A stretch of 64,000 nt of DNA from Asbonarchaeum sp964517675 (GCA_964517675.1 CAZFEL010000003.1:1-64000); one strand, 5' to 3'; numbered from the stretch's first letter, positions 17,170 through 24,433 are shown. Notes: generated by a model not told the origin, from the sequence alone. Made by a program: numbers and translations.

Positions 17170-17395
17170 ACCGGGTCCCCAGCGGCGACACTGCTGTATC
17201 CACAGGTTTGAACTCACACTGAACACGAAGCCCATGTGGAGAACACCTGAGGAGTGTCGCATTCGAGACATTCCTGGCATTGTACTCGGCTACCTGCTGC
17301 TGTGCCTTCCAGTACCCCGTCCCGGTATACACCAGGGCAGAGCTGACCAGCAGTACGCCTGCCAGCCACACGACATCCCCTCTCTCCACGTTCAT
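17147..17395 (-). CDS. Small single-helix membrane protein
   Basis: An 82-residue protein with one membrane segment near 10-28 and an outer part with two Cys. Start ATG is at 17395. Its end overlaps the winged-helix start by 23 nt, so the two are probably co-translated. Unknown. Confidence 0.55.
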   Translation of the reverse strand: MNVERGDVVWLAGVLLVSSALVYTGTGYWKAQQQVAEYNARNVSNATLLRCSPHGLRVQCEFKPVDTAVSPLGTRYGAAGSP

Positions 17396-17401
17396 ACCCA
17401 C

Positions 17402-17719
17402 AAAGAAGACGCGACTCCACTCTACTTAAAACGGCAAGAACCTAATTACATCTAATTAACAAGAGCATGGGGGATGGCAGGAAAGGGTCCGGCACACCGG
17501 TCCCTCTGGATAGCGGTCCCCCATTACCGTCAAACTACCCTGCTACCCAACACCATGCCCTCGAATGCAGGCACCACAGTGCCTGCGGGGCACAGGCTGC
17601 TATTCCTGGCATTCACGCGACACGCGTACGCCGGTGATCCCTCCGGGTAGCGGCAAATTCGCTATTAATGCGAATCACCGCCATACACGCACAGAAATCT
17701 TAGAGTTAAGAACCTTTCC
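17402..17719. other. Structured intergenic region beside the recombinase
   Basis: No gene is supported. Notable are a perfect hairpin GCAGGCAC-CACA-GTGCCTGC (17567-17586), a second with arms ATTCGC / GCGAAT around an AT-rich loop TATTAAT (17657-17675), a near-palindrome GGGTCCGG..CCGGTCCC near 17485, and a repeated TAATTA near 17442-17458. This could be an origin, a recombination site for the adjacent serine recombinase, or a small RNA. Confidence 0.5.
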
Positions 17720-18397
17720 TCATATCCGTGTCTCCACCTCTTCGTACTTCTCGCGGCGCTGCACGACGCGGTACACCTTCGTCCGGTTGATGTCCTTGTC
17801 GACCGCTTCCACGATCTCGCTGTATGAGTGTCCCTGCTCTCGGAGCTCCAGGATCTGCTGCACCGTGTCCCAGTTCTCGTCCGGCACCAGGTACTGCTTC
17901 TCACTGTCGTACTCGGTGCCGTACAACGGACGCCCGTGGTAGTATCCCTGCTCCTTCCGCTTCTGGATTTCTTTCTTCGCTTTCTCGATCTCCTGCCTCT
18001 TTTTCACGTCGTCCGTCGTCGCGTCGATCGCCTCCAAGACCAGTCCGAAGTCCGACTCCAGGTCGATATCGCCCTGGATGGAGACGACCTCCACCTTCTC
18101 CCGGTACAGCTCCAGCATCGTCGTCAACCGGTCGAACCGGTCACGGGACAGCCGGGCACGATCCCGCACCACTATCTTATCAACATCAGACTCATGGACA
18201 TACTCCAGCATCCTCTGATACTCCTCCCGCTCCGTATCATACCCGGACTCGTACTCTCCCTCATCAAATATCTTCACCAACTCCCAGTCCTGCTCCTCGC
18301 AGAACGCACGGATATCCTCCTTCTGTGACTCAATCGACCGATCCGACTCCTGCGACAACCTCGTATACCCTACAACCGTTGCCTCAGCCATCTTCAT
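17720..18397 (-). CDS. Serine recombinase (resolvase/invertase type)
   Basis: A 225-residue protein with an N-terminal resolvase domain. The active-site pattern YTRLSQESDRSIESQ holds the conserved Tyr, Arg and Ser near residues 9-20, and the VVRDRARLSRD helix follows at about 90-105. The C-terminal part has a helix-turn-helix suited to DNA binding (GHSYSEIVEAVDKDINRTKVY). Its length fits small resolvases. It would cut and rejoin DNA through a phosphoserine. It shares the element with a tyrosine integrase, so it may resolve dimers or invert a segment rather than integrate. Confidence 0.88.
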   Translation of the reverse strand: MKMAEATVVGYTRLSQESDRSIESQKEDIRAFCEEQDWELVKIFDEGEYESGYDTEREEYQRMLEYVHESDVDKIVVRDRARLSRDRFDRLTTMLELYREKVEVVSIQGDIDLESDFGLVLEAIDATTDDVKKRQEIEKAKKEIQKRKEQGYYHGRPLYGTEYDSEKQYLVPDENWDTVQQILELREQGHSYSEIVEAVDKDINRTKVYRVVQRREKYEEVETRI

Positions 18398-18440
18398 TAT
18401 CCCTTGAATCTAAAATACTCCATGTCGTTGCTCATACCAC

Positions 18441-18701
18441 TCACCACCACGCTGTTTTTTCCTCAAAGGTATACTCTTCTCCTACAAGACGTTGACGGAA
18501 ATAAAGCGTCTGATTAATTGAAACGTTATCACAGCTGATTACATCGTAATGCGTTTGGTTTATGACAACCTCACAGTCAGATCCTACCGAAGCAACCTGG
18601 TCCACTTGACCGACTTCGGTCGTGTGCACTGGTACATTAGAAATAATTAATACAAGCCACATTAGCACACCCACCCCAACAAGCATATGCTCGGGTTTCA
18701 T
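18441..18701 (-). CDS. Small secreted/membrane protein
   Basis: An 86-residue protein: N-terminal membrane helix or signal (about 6-22), then an outer beta domain with two Cys and N-x-T sequons. It comes from an AT-rich patch and overlaps the upstream stop by 4 nt. Unknown. Confidence 0.55.
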   Translation of the reverse strand: MKPEHMLVGVGVLMWLVLIISNVPVHTTEVGQVDQVASVGSDCEVVINQTHYDVISCDNVSINQTLYFRQRLVGEEYTFEEKTAWW

Positions 18702-18937
18702 TGCTGATCACTTCCGTCTTTTCTCGCCTTGTTTTTAGCGTACACTCCAACCGTCATACCAACCAAAGCAGGAGTCATAAGCATCATGAGGCTCTTTGCA
18801 ACGGTCTTTACTCCCTCAGAAGACATAGGAGCACCTCCTGTTATAGCCGCCATCTTCATAGTCGCACCTATCAAATACAGAAGTGTGACTGTCATTGCCA
18901 ATAGGGAAACACCAAGCCAGAAATCTCTCTTACTCAT
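18698..18937 (-). CDS. Small two-helix membrane protein
   Basis: A 79-residue protein with hydrophobic segments near 7-27 and 46-65. The ATG at 18937 is favoured by a GGTGGT ribosome site 4 nt upstream. Unknown. Confidence 0.55.
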   Translation of the reverse strand: MSKRDFWLGVSLLAMTVTLLYLIGATMKMAAITGGAPMSSEGVKTVAKSLMMLMTPALVGMTVGVYAKNKARKDGSDQQ

Positions 18938-19142
18938 CTCTACCACCATTCAAGCATTTCAAAGCTGAATATCCCGGGATGCCGAGAATAACCGTTATTG
19001 CGGCTCCTATTTCTACGCTGTTCGTTCCCACAAAGGCGATGGAGCCCGCTATAATCGAAACGGCACTAATCGACAAGAGCATCAAGAACTCATCCATCCT
19101 ATTTTCCTTGGCCCACTGCCGCAGCTCACCCTCATTCGTCAT
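18930..19142 (-). CDS. Small two-helix membrane protein
   Basis: A 70-residue protein beginning MTNEGE, with two hydrophobic segments (about 18-37 and 43-58). A TTG at 19148 is an alternative start. It overlaps its neighbours on both sides. Unknown. Confidence 0.55.
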   Translation of the reverse strand: MTNEGELRQWAKENRMDEFLMLLSISAVSIIAGSIAFVGTNSVEIGAAITVILGIPGYSALKCLNGGRDE

Positions 19143-19335
19143 TGTCAATCACCTTCTTTTGAAATGTATTGACTGCAACGGGGAAAACAATCATGAACGC
19201 CACAATTCCGAAAAAGCTTATGACAATTGGAATGCTCTCTTTGAGAGCTAATGAAGCTTTTAACATTCCATAGACACATAAGATGAAGAAAGAAACCCAT
19301 ATTATAGCCATAAGTTTTTCATTTCTCCTTATCAT
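19132..19335 (-). CDS. Small two-helix membrane protein
   Basis: A 67-residue protein with two membrane helices (about 8-28 and 34-54). It overlaps the end of the AbrB gene by 4 nt (ATGA), so it is expressed with that regulator. Unknown. Confidence 0.55.
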   Translation of the reverse strand: MIRRNEKLMAIIWVSFFILCVYGMLKASLALKESIPIVISFFGIVAFMIVFPVAVNTFQKKVIDNDE

Positions 19336-19493
19336 TCATCTATCACCTTTGCGACAAGGCGGTTGCTGGATTCAATCTTCCATTCCAGTTTCTTCCCTTC
19401 TAGCTCCATTGCATCCGCGATGGCCTTGGGGATGTTGGTCCGATATCGACCTTCTTTGTCCTTGTTGATCGACACTTTGTTGGTCTTCGGCAT
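19332..19493 (-). CDS. SpoVT-AbrB domain transcription regulator
   Basis: A 53-residue swapped-hairpin AbrB/MazE-type DNA-binding protein. The hallmark is YRTNIPKAIADAMEL (residues 17-31), the strand-loop-helix of these domains. Start ATG is at 19493. It heads a unit with four small membrane genes and the serine recombinase. A perfect palindrome sits between its TATA box and its start, which suggests autoregulation. It may be the genetic switch of the element. Confidence 0.8.
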   Translation of the reverse strand: MPKTNKVSINKDKEGRYRTNIPKAIADAMELEGKKLEWKIESSNRLVAKVIDE

Positions 19494-19501
19494 AAGACTC
19501 T

Positions 19502-19534
19502 CACACGTGTGTCTTGTGCGGTGTCTTTTATAAG
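19502..19534 (-). promoter_or_regulatory. AbrB promoter with palindromic operator
   Basis: A TATA box (CTTATAAAA, 19526-19534 on the minus strand) is followed 15-23 bp downstream by the perfect palindrome CACACGTGTG (19502-19511), which falls at the expected transcription start. A repressor bound there would block initiation. Confidence 0.65.
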
Positions 19535-19563
19535 TGTTTCGGATAAATCTATAACCGGAACAC

Positions 19564-19743
19564 CTATCCGGATCTGGAATGCGTTACGAACCCCTGACCG
19601 TACTCCCGGTCAGGGGCCTTCCGTTCCTTCTTCGCAGTCCGCGTCCGGTACTGGTGCTTGCACCGGCCGCACTTGATCCGTTTCTCCGCTTGGCTCTTCT
19701 GCTTGAACCCGCACTCCGGACAAACATAGAACCATTCAGCCAC
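19564..19743 (-). CDS. Zinc-ribbon mini-protein
   Basis: A 59-residue protein with two Cys pairs (CPEC and CGRC) about 17 residues apart, a classic zinc ribbon. It starts at GTG 19743, overlapping the upstream stop by 8 nt (GTGGCTGA). It is the last gene of the long 29.8-19.5 kb run, and a strong hairpin lies in its 3' end. Confidence 0.6.
   Translation of the reverse strand: MAEWFYVCPECGFKQKSQAEKRIKCGRCKHQYRTRTAKKERKAPDREYGQGFVTHSRSG
19591..19616 (-). terminator. 10-bp hairpin at the end of the early gene run
   Basis: CCCCTGACCG (19591-19600) pairs with CGGTCAGGGG (19607-19616) around a 6-nt loop. It lies in the last codons of the zinc-ribbon gene and about 60 bp before the AbrB promoter. 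No T-tract follows, so it could be a processing or stability element rather than a terminator. Confidence 0.45.
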
Positions 19744-20029
19744 GTCTTTTCACCTCATATCCTACCTTCACCCCTATCACAATAACTATTGTGGCAACAA
19801 ATAGACCGATAGCTGCCCTGTGCGGCCACTGAAATTCCTTGCATGGATGTATCAACGACGCTGTTGAGACAATGATGCCCAGCGACAGATAGAACAGCCC
19901 GACAGCAGCCGTGATTACAGACACTACAGGGAAGATGACCAAGGCAATAATGTACGCCACTGCCTTAGCTCCCCACGGATACCGCTCCGACCACTCCCCG
20001 ATTATTTTCTTCACTGTCTTATCAGCCAC
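19736..20029 (-). CDS. Small membrane protein, three helices
   Basis: A 97-residue protein with hydrophobic segments near 20-40, 42-62 and 74-90 and a basic C-terminus (KRRG). It starts at GTG 20029, overlapping the methyltransferase fragment by 8 nt (GTGGCTGA). Unknown. Confidence 0.55.
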   Translation of the reverse strand: MADKTVKKIIGEWSERYPWGAKAVAYIIALVIFPVVSVITAAVGLFYLSLGIIVSTASLIHPCKEFQWPHRAAIGLFVATIVIVIGVKVGYEVKRRG

Positions 20030-20159
20030 GCTGCACCACCTCGTGCCCTTGTCTCCCTCTGAACGCCGCCGTCGCACTTCCAGTACCGCTAAACAAATCA
20101 AGCACCGTCTTCCGTGACGACCCATCGGGTTGTCCGTCCAATCCAATCTCATTGGTCAT
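20022..20159 (-). pseudogene. Fragment of a DNA cytosine methyltransferase (motif I only)
   Basis: A 45-residue frame whose middle reads VLDLFSGTGSATAAF, the SAM-binding motif I of C5 cytosine methyltransferases, followed by a GHEVV-like strand and then a stop. The catalytic PC motif and the target-recognition part are missing. The first 12 residues (MTNEIGLDGQP) match the start of another gene at 20553 and do not belong to the methyltransferase family. The frame is therefore a remnant captured in a gene-junction cassette. It may still be translated. Confidence 0.7.
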
Positions 20160-20386
20160 TCCGCAGACACCTCGTCAAGAAATCCAGAACGCTTTAACAT
20201 CAAAGCGTTGTCAACTGCTTTAAACGGGTCATAGAAGATAGATGCCAGAAAATTTACCAGCGAAAAACTGCGATACGACAGCATCGACTTATAATTGTAA
20301 ATAGCCGCCTCAAAGACAGATTTTCCTCCATACTGTTCTTTGACCTGTTCTTCCAACGTTTTTCTTCGAGGTCCTTTTTCCTTCAT
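20156..20386 (-). CDS. Small helical protein ending EVSAE
   Basis: A 76-residue protein with a basic start, a helical core and the C-terminal EVSAE coded by a repeated junction. The ATG at 20386 overlaps the upstream stop (ATGA). Unknown. Confidence 0.55.
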   Translation of the reverse strand: MKEKGPRRKTLEEQVKEQYGGKSVFEAAIYNYKSMLSYRSFSLVNFLASIFYDPFKAVDNALMLKRSGFLDEVSAE

Positions 20387-20553
20387 TCTGTCACCCATAT
20401 TTCATCACAGCCACAAACAGGACACGGTTTGCCGGGCTGATACCGTGCAATATCATAAAAAATCGTGGCACAGCCCTGACACTCTGCCTCTTGAAAATCT
20501 TGCAGTGACGACTTCGTTGTGGGTCGGCCGTCCGATCCAATCTCATTGGTCAT
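20383..20553 (-). CDS. Zinc-ribbon mini-protein
   Basis: A 56-residue protein with CQGC and CPVCGC, a zinc ribbon. Its first residues MTNEIGSDGRP and their DNA copy the start of the methyltransferase fragment at 20159. The start overlaps the upstream stop (ATGA). Confidence 0.6.
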   Translation of the reverse strand: MTNEIGSDGRPTTKSSLQDFQEAECQGCATIFYDIARYQPGKPCPVCGCDEIWVTE

Positions 20554-20780
20554 TCCGCAGACGACACCTCTTCTAAGGACTGTTGTGATGTCTGTTTGCT
20601 CTCAACATCTTCCTCATGTGTACGGATGAGACGGCCACGGCTTTCTCGGGATTTGCAGGCCGGGCATTTGTGCGTCATGCCACCTGGACACGGAGCAGAG
20701 TCCGCTTCTTTGAATCGTCCGGTCCAGCCGCATATCGGGCATCGTACCGGGTCGTCATCCTCGAACCTGCCGTCTTTCAT
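20550..20780 (-). CDS. Zinc-ribbon mini-protein ending EVSSAE
   Basis: A 76-residue protein with CPICGW and CPACKS pairs plus one more Cys, a zinc ribbon or treble clef. Its end is EVSSAE, coded by the junction cassette. Overlapping ATGA junctions lie on both sides. Confidence 0.65.
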   Translation of the reverse strand: MKDGRFEDDDPVRCPICGWTGRFKEADSAPCPGGMTHKCPACKSRESRGRLIRTHEEDVESKQTSQQSLEEVSSAE

Positions 20781-20932
20781 TCCCCAGACGACACCTCTTT
20801 GTCAGCAAATATTTTCTCTTTCCAGTAGTTGTTAAACTCCGCATCACAGTCAGGACAGGAACGAGGGATGGAGGCAGGATCTTCCTTGTAATAGCCGCAC
20901 TCCATACACCTAACTACGTCTATATCCGTCAT
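20777..20932 (-). CDS. Zinc-ribbon mini-protein ending EVSSGE
   Basis: A 51-residue protein with CMECGY and CPDCDA pairs. It starts MTDIDVV and ends with the junction-coded EVSSGE. Probably a metal-binding adaptor or DNA/RNA-binding protein; the exact role is unknown. Confidence 0.6.
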   Translation of the reverse strand: MTDIDVVRCMECGYYKEDPASIPRSCPDCDAEFNNYWKEKIFADKEVSSGE

Positions 20933-20940
20933 TCCGCATC

Positions 20941-21318
20941 CTACACCTCGTCGAACCGGATCTTCTTCCGATCAACCGTGACCGGGTCCTCAGCTGTTTC
21001 CTCGCTGGACGGCGTGATGAAGCCAATAATGTGCTGAGCGATGTCTTTCAGGAAGTCGATGAAGCTGTACTCGAAATCGCTGTAGACATGTCGGTTCTCA
21101 TCTTGAATCCACTGTAGTACCTCAATCCGGCCTTCTACTTCCTTCAGTTCAAAGCCGATATCCTTGATTTCCTCTCGGTACGGATACAGACCAATCCCAT
21201 CACCACGGTCCATCAGTCCTGTAACGAGATCGTCGAGACGGTAGTATCGTTCCTGGGCCTCCTCTAATCGTTGGTCGACCTCGTCTCTCGGCACCGTCAG
21301 CTTGATATCCTCAGTCAT
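20941..21318 (-). CDS. Helical protein, unknown
   Basis: A 125-residue acidic protein. Residues 10-75 form helices with heptad character, followed by a short hydrophobic part (FIDFLKDIAQHIIGFI) that may contact a membrane. Start ATGA overlaps the upstream stop. Unknown. Confidence 0.6.
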   Translation of the reverse strand: MTEDIKLTVPRDEVDQRLEEAQERYYRLDDLVTGLMDRGDGIGLYPYREEIKDIGFELKEVEGRIEVLQWIQDENRHVYSDFEYSFIDFLKDIAQHIIGFITPSSEETAEDPVTVDRKKIRFDEV

Positions 21319-21539
21319 TCCGCAAACGACACCTCCTTCACTATCACACCCATTACCGAAACTATATCCCTGCCCTTTACTTCTTCATATGCCTTCATAG
21401 CCCTATTAACTGCAACTCTCCTGGTTGAAGCCGATACTATATACTTTTCTCCTTTTAACTTCACCTTATAATCCTTTTCGGGGCTTCCACGATTTGAAAT
21501 AACTCTTACATACCCGTCTCGTTTCTCATAATGCACCAT
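21315..21539 (-). CDS. Small alpha/beta protein ending EVSFAE
   Basis: A 74-residue protein with alternating strands and one helix. The C-terminus EVSFAE comes from the same junction motif as its neighbours. Unknown. Confidence 0.55.
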   Translation of the reverse strand: MVHYEKRDGYVRVISNRGSPEKDYKVKLKGEKYIVSASTRRVAVNRAMKAYEEVKGRDIVSVMGVIVKEVSFAE

Positions 21540-21542
21540 TAG

Positions 21543-21905
21543 TTACTCCTCCAACTCTTCACACAACGTTCTCAGTTCCTCTATCTTGCCGACAAACGTA
21601 TAGAACGCACTCCTTTTGTCGTCGTCATCAGCTAATTCCTCGTTCGATATGCTGTCACGTTGCTTCTCTAACTTCTTGATGCGCTGGTCGATGCGTTCCA
21701 CAACGTCCTGCACCGACACCAACACCTTGTTCTGGATTGGTTGTGGCCCTAATCTTCCCAAAACCCATTTATCACTGTCAAGACCAAGACCAACCAAATC
21801 CCCATCGTTGTCAAATTTCCCTAAAGCCGCCGGCTCCAATGCTTGCCGAAGCACATCAGCCGGATCATACTCTGACTCTATATCAACGGTAATCTGTTTT
21901 TTCAT
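21543..21905 (-). CDS. Small protein with coiled-coil end
   Basis: A 120-residue protein with a beta-rich first half and a helical second half containing VSVQDVVERID. That stretch echoes VSVQDVGRAV and SLKDVGRAV in the proteins at 23749 and 22085. The three may share a small domain. Unknown. Confidence 0.6.
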   Translation of the reverse strand: MKKQITVDIESEYDPADVLRQALEPAALGKFDNDGDLVGLGLDSDKWVLGRLGPQPIQNKVLVSVQDVVERIDQRIKKLEKQRDSISNEELADDDDKRSAFYTFVGKIEELRTLCEELEE

Positions 21906-22084
21906 GCCATTCCACGCTCCTCAGCAATCCTTCCAAGTTCCCGGCGGCGGTCCCAGTTCCGAACCGGATGCCACCGGCCGTTCACGTTCTTCTCAGCATC
22001 AGCCCACGTCTCACCATGCGCCTCCATGTATTTCGTACCGTTTATCCTGTATACAGACCCATCCAGCAACACAGTCTCATCCAT
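21902..22084 (-). CDS. Small protein, unknown
   Basis: A 60-residue protein with a short beta-hairpin start (VLLDGSVYRINGTKY) and a basic helical end. Overlapping ATGA with the next gene. Unknown. Confidence 0.5.
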   Translation of the reverse strand: MDETVLLDGSVYRINGTKYMEAHGETWADAEKNVNGRWHPVRNWDRRRELGRIAEERGMA

Positions 22085-22516
22085 TCAGCTACCACCTTCT
22101 CCATCCTCTCGGTTGTCGTGGTTGAGGGCGGGGCCAAAGTATTCCTCCAGCTTTCGTTCCACCTTCACCGGACACGGCCATTCTTTTTCCAAGGCCATCG
22201 GTTTAGGCATGTGGCAGTGTTCACACCGCCTTATGTGAGGTAATGGTTGGTCTATTCTACCAGTATTAGATCCTTCCGGGGTCTCCTCCCAGTCGTCGTC
22301 GGTGTGCTGGACGGCGTCACTGAAGCCCTGGACAGCCCGCCCCACATCCTTTAATGACATCAACGAGTCTCCTTTCTCTAATTTATCGTGTCCGTAACCG
22401 GTAAGGATAATATTAGGCATCCTTCCCCGGTAAGCCTTTTCTGTAACGTCAACGCCAGAAACATTGGCGGCGATGTCGTCGTCGGTCAAAACCCCGTTAT
22501 CGGAGGCGTCAGTCAT
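22085..22516 (-). CDS. Cys/His mini-protein, paralogue of the 23749 gene
   Basis: A 143-residue acidic protein. It shares SLKDVGRAVQ in the middle, a CEHCH metal site, and a C-terminus (FGPALNHDNREDGEGGS) with the 130-residue protein at 23749-24141, so the two genes are duplicates that diverged. Unknown role. Confidence 0.6.
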   Translation of the reverse strand: MTDASDNGVLTDDDIAANVSGVDVTEKAYRGRMPNIILTGYGHDKLEKGDSLMSLKDVGRAVQGFSDAVQHTDDDWEETPEGSNTGRIDQPLPHIRRCEHCHMPKPMALEKEWPCPVKVERKLEEYFGPALNHDNREDGEGGS

Positions 22517-22758
22517 TTTCTACCCTCCTCCACGTTGACCTTGCCGCCGAACTGATCGGCCACATACTTCCCGACCTCGGTCGCATCGGAACGGCTCCGG
22601 ACGTCGACCGTCACGGTGTAGAATGCCCGGTAATCGCTGCCGGTCCAGAACCAGGTGTCCTCTGTCTCCCCGACCTCGTAGTCCGGGAATTTCTCGGTCA
22701 GCCGTTTCTTGAGCTTATGTCTCTCTTCTTTGTCCACAGCAAGGATGTGGACGTCCAT
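22513..22758 (-). CDS. Small alpha/beta protein, unknown
   Basis: An 81-residue protein with a ferredoxin-like order of strands and helices. ATG at 22758. The same frame stays open for about 19 codons upstream without a usual start. It overlaps the next gene by 4 nt. Confidence 0.55.
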   Translation of the reverse strand: MDVHILAVDKEERHKLKKRLTEKFPDYEVGETEDTWFWTGSDYRAFYTVTVDVRSRSDATEVGKYVADQFGGKVNVEEGRK

Positions 22759-22814
22759 GTTGTCCGTATCCAGCTTGATCCGGCTCTTCTGCTCATTCTC
22801 GTTGGTCTGATCGA

Positions 22815-23039
22815 TCAGCTATCACCCTCTTTTCCTAGGACCATCCGGGACAGTCTCCGTGCCATCCCACGGACATCCTCGAGATCCTGCTGGTCCATCA
22901 TATCCACAGGTTTCCTCGTCGTCATCGCCAACCGGTGAACAAGCTCACAGGTCTCACACATCGGCTCAGACCGTCGATCAAGCACTTTGCGGTTCTCTGT
23001 CCGGTCACCGCAGAACGTGCATTGCTGTTGTTCACTCAC
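22815..23039 (-). CDS. Zinc-binding mini-protein
   Basis: A 74-residue protein with CTFCGD and CETCEL pairs about 20 residues apart, then a helical tail. It starts with GTG at 23039, overlapping the upstream stop by 8 nt (GTGAGTGA). Confidence 0.6.
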   Translation of the reverse strand: MSEQQQCTFCGDRTENRKVLDRRSEPMCETCELVHRLAMTTRKPVDMMDQQDLEDVRGMARRLSRMVLGKEGDS

Positions 23040-23250
23040 CGCTGTCACCGTTGACGCCGTCGATGTATCCCTGGAGTTTGTCGATCTGGTCCTGATCCAA
23101 GCGGAGGACCACAGCACCGTCTTTGTCGTCCTCGTGGTCGTCGAGGAAGATGTGGTACTGGTCGTTCAGTTTCTGCGCTCCGACCGGATCAGCATCCAGC
23201 TCCCGGTTCTGCTCCATCACCTTCTCCTCGAACAATTGCTCAGCATCCAT
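23032..23250 (-). CDS. Small acidic helical protein
   Basis: A 72-residue Asp/Glu-rich protein, probably all helical. ATG at 23250 comes one base after the upstream TGA, with GGTGGT as ribosome site. Unknown. Confidence 0.5.
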   Translation of the reverse strand: MDAEQLFEEKVMEQNRELDADPVGAQKLNDQYHIFLDDHEDDKDGAVVLRLDQDQIDKLQGYIDGVNGDSGE

Positions 23251-23251
23251 T

Positions 23252-23383
23252 TCAGCTACCACCCTCTGTATCGCTGCAACTGCAGAAATTACTCCCGCAG
23301 TCGAAACAGTAACCGTCTCGTTTAAGAGAACGCCTTTTACGACGTTTTTGGGCTTCCTTCGTCTGATTGAAAGGACTTCCCAT
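23252..23383 (-). CDS. 43-residue basic zinc mini-protein
   Basis: A basic N-terminal helix (KRRKRRSLKR) then CFDCGSNFCSC, a compact zinc knuckle, and the junction-coded end TEGGS. It probably binds nucleic acid. The start directly follows the upstream stop (TGAATG). Confidence 0.55.
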   Translation of the reverse strand: MGSPFNQTKEAQKRRKRRSLKRDGYCFDCGSNFCSCSDTEGGS

Positions 23384-23605
23384 TCAGCTACCACCTTCTG
23401 TCTTAACATCTGTATCAGAGCGGAGTCGACGTACCTTGTATACATCGTAGTGCCGTAGCTTGTACTCAGATCCGCAATGTGGACAGACGTAGACGGTGCG
23501 GCCCTCGCCGTACCGCACATCTTTCTCTAGTTCGACATCTTTCGTGTTCTCAAACTTGTCCTTACAGTCAAAGCAACGCGGATAATAGCGTTGTTTCCGA
23601 CTCAT
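23384..23605 (-). CDS. Zinc-ribbon mini-protein ending TEGGS
   Basis: A 73-residue protein with CFDCKD and CPHCGS pairs, a zinc ribbon, and a basic C-terminal half. It is joined to its neighbours by GGTGGTAGCTGAATG-type junctions. Confidence 0.65.
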   Translation of the reverse strand: MSRKQRYYPRCFDCKDKFENTKDVELEKDVRYGEGRTVYVCPHCGSEYKLRHYDVYKVRRLRSDTDVKTEGGS

Positions 23606-23749
23606 TCAGCTACCACCTCTGTCCTCTACTTCTTCTCGAAGGTCCTCTGCCAGCTCTAAGGCTTCATCCTCGTCCAGCGTGAACGACCTTCCTTCTATGA
23701 CAAGTTCTAAATCTCCTGCAAACCGTTGAAGTCGCCATCTATCTACCAT
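23606..23749 (-). CDS. Small protein ending DRGGS
   Basis: A 47-residue protein with a basic start and acidic helix. It ends in the junction-coded GGS. Start ATG is at 23749, next to the upstream stop. Unknown. Confidence 0.45.
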   Translation of the reverse strand: MVDRWRLQRFAGDLELVIEGRSFTLDEDEALELAEDLREEVEDRGGS

Positions 23750-24141
23750 TATTCACCACCTTCTCCGTCGCCGTGGTTGAGGACAGATCCAAACGCCTCA
23801 TCAACATCTTCAAGAGATAGAATCTCTTTTTCCTCTAATTCGTGGTCGGTGCTGGAAGGACAGTGGTCGTAAAACCCCTCCCAGTGGCACACCGTACAGT
23901 GTTTTATAGTGCGTGTCTTTTGACGAAGCCACTGGACAGCCCGCCCCACATCCTGCACCGACACCAAGGGGATTACCTCAACATCCTCTTCGTTGGCCTC
24001 CATCCAGCGTCCACACGCCCAACAGTACGCCTTCCCTTCCTTGTCAGGTGACACGCCTTTCCCACGTCCATCATCTCGGGGCGTATGCGGACATCCCTCA
24101 TGGAAGTACAGATATTCCGTCTCTATTTTAGAGTCAGTCAT
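23749..24141 (-). CDS. Zinc-binding protein, paralogue of the 22085 gene
   Basis: A 130-residue protein with CWACGRW and CTVCHW metal sites, the shared segment VSVQDVGRAVQ, and an end LNHGDGEGGE like that of the 22085 gene. The ATG at 24141 with a GGTGATA ribosome site is preferred; a GTG at 24150 is possible. Unknown. Confidence 0.6.
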   Translation of the reverse strand: MTDSKIETEYLYFHEGCPHTPRDDGRGKGVSPDKEGKAYCWACGRWMEANEEDVEVIPLVSVQDVGRAVQWLRQKTRTIKHCTVCHWEGFYDHCPSSTDHELEEKEILSLEDVDEAFGSVLNHGDGEGGE

Positions 24142-24433
24142 CTGTATCACCTACGATGTTCTGTCCTTCGTCCAGGAACTTCTGCCGGAGCTCCGGATCA
24201 TCAACCTCACCGCACTGCACACTGGCCTCATACCCATGATGCTTCTGCACCAAGGCCAACGCGTGGAACGATTCTTTCCACGTCCGGCACAGCGACGACA
24301 CGACCTTGTCCGTCAGCGCCGCCGCAGTCTGCACCGGATTCAGCTCCAAGCCTTCCTGCTCCCTGTACTGCTCAGCAGTTTCCACAAACCTGTTGAACGC
24401 CTCTTCCACATCCTCTTCAGTTAGATCAGTCAT
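24134..24433 (-). CDS. Helical protein, unknown
   Basis: A 99-residue, mostly helical acidic protein starting MTDLTEED. Its end overlaps the next start by 8 nt and its start overlaps the HerA-like gene by 8 nt. Unknown. Confidence 0.55.
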   Translation of the reverse strand: MTDLTEEDVEEAFNRFVETAEQYREQEGLELNPVQTAAALTDKVVSSLCRTWKESFHALALVQKHHGYEASVQCGEVDDPELRQKFLDEGQNIVGDTDD

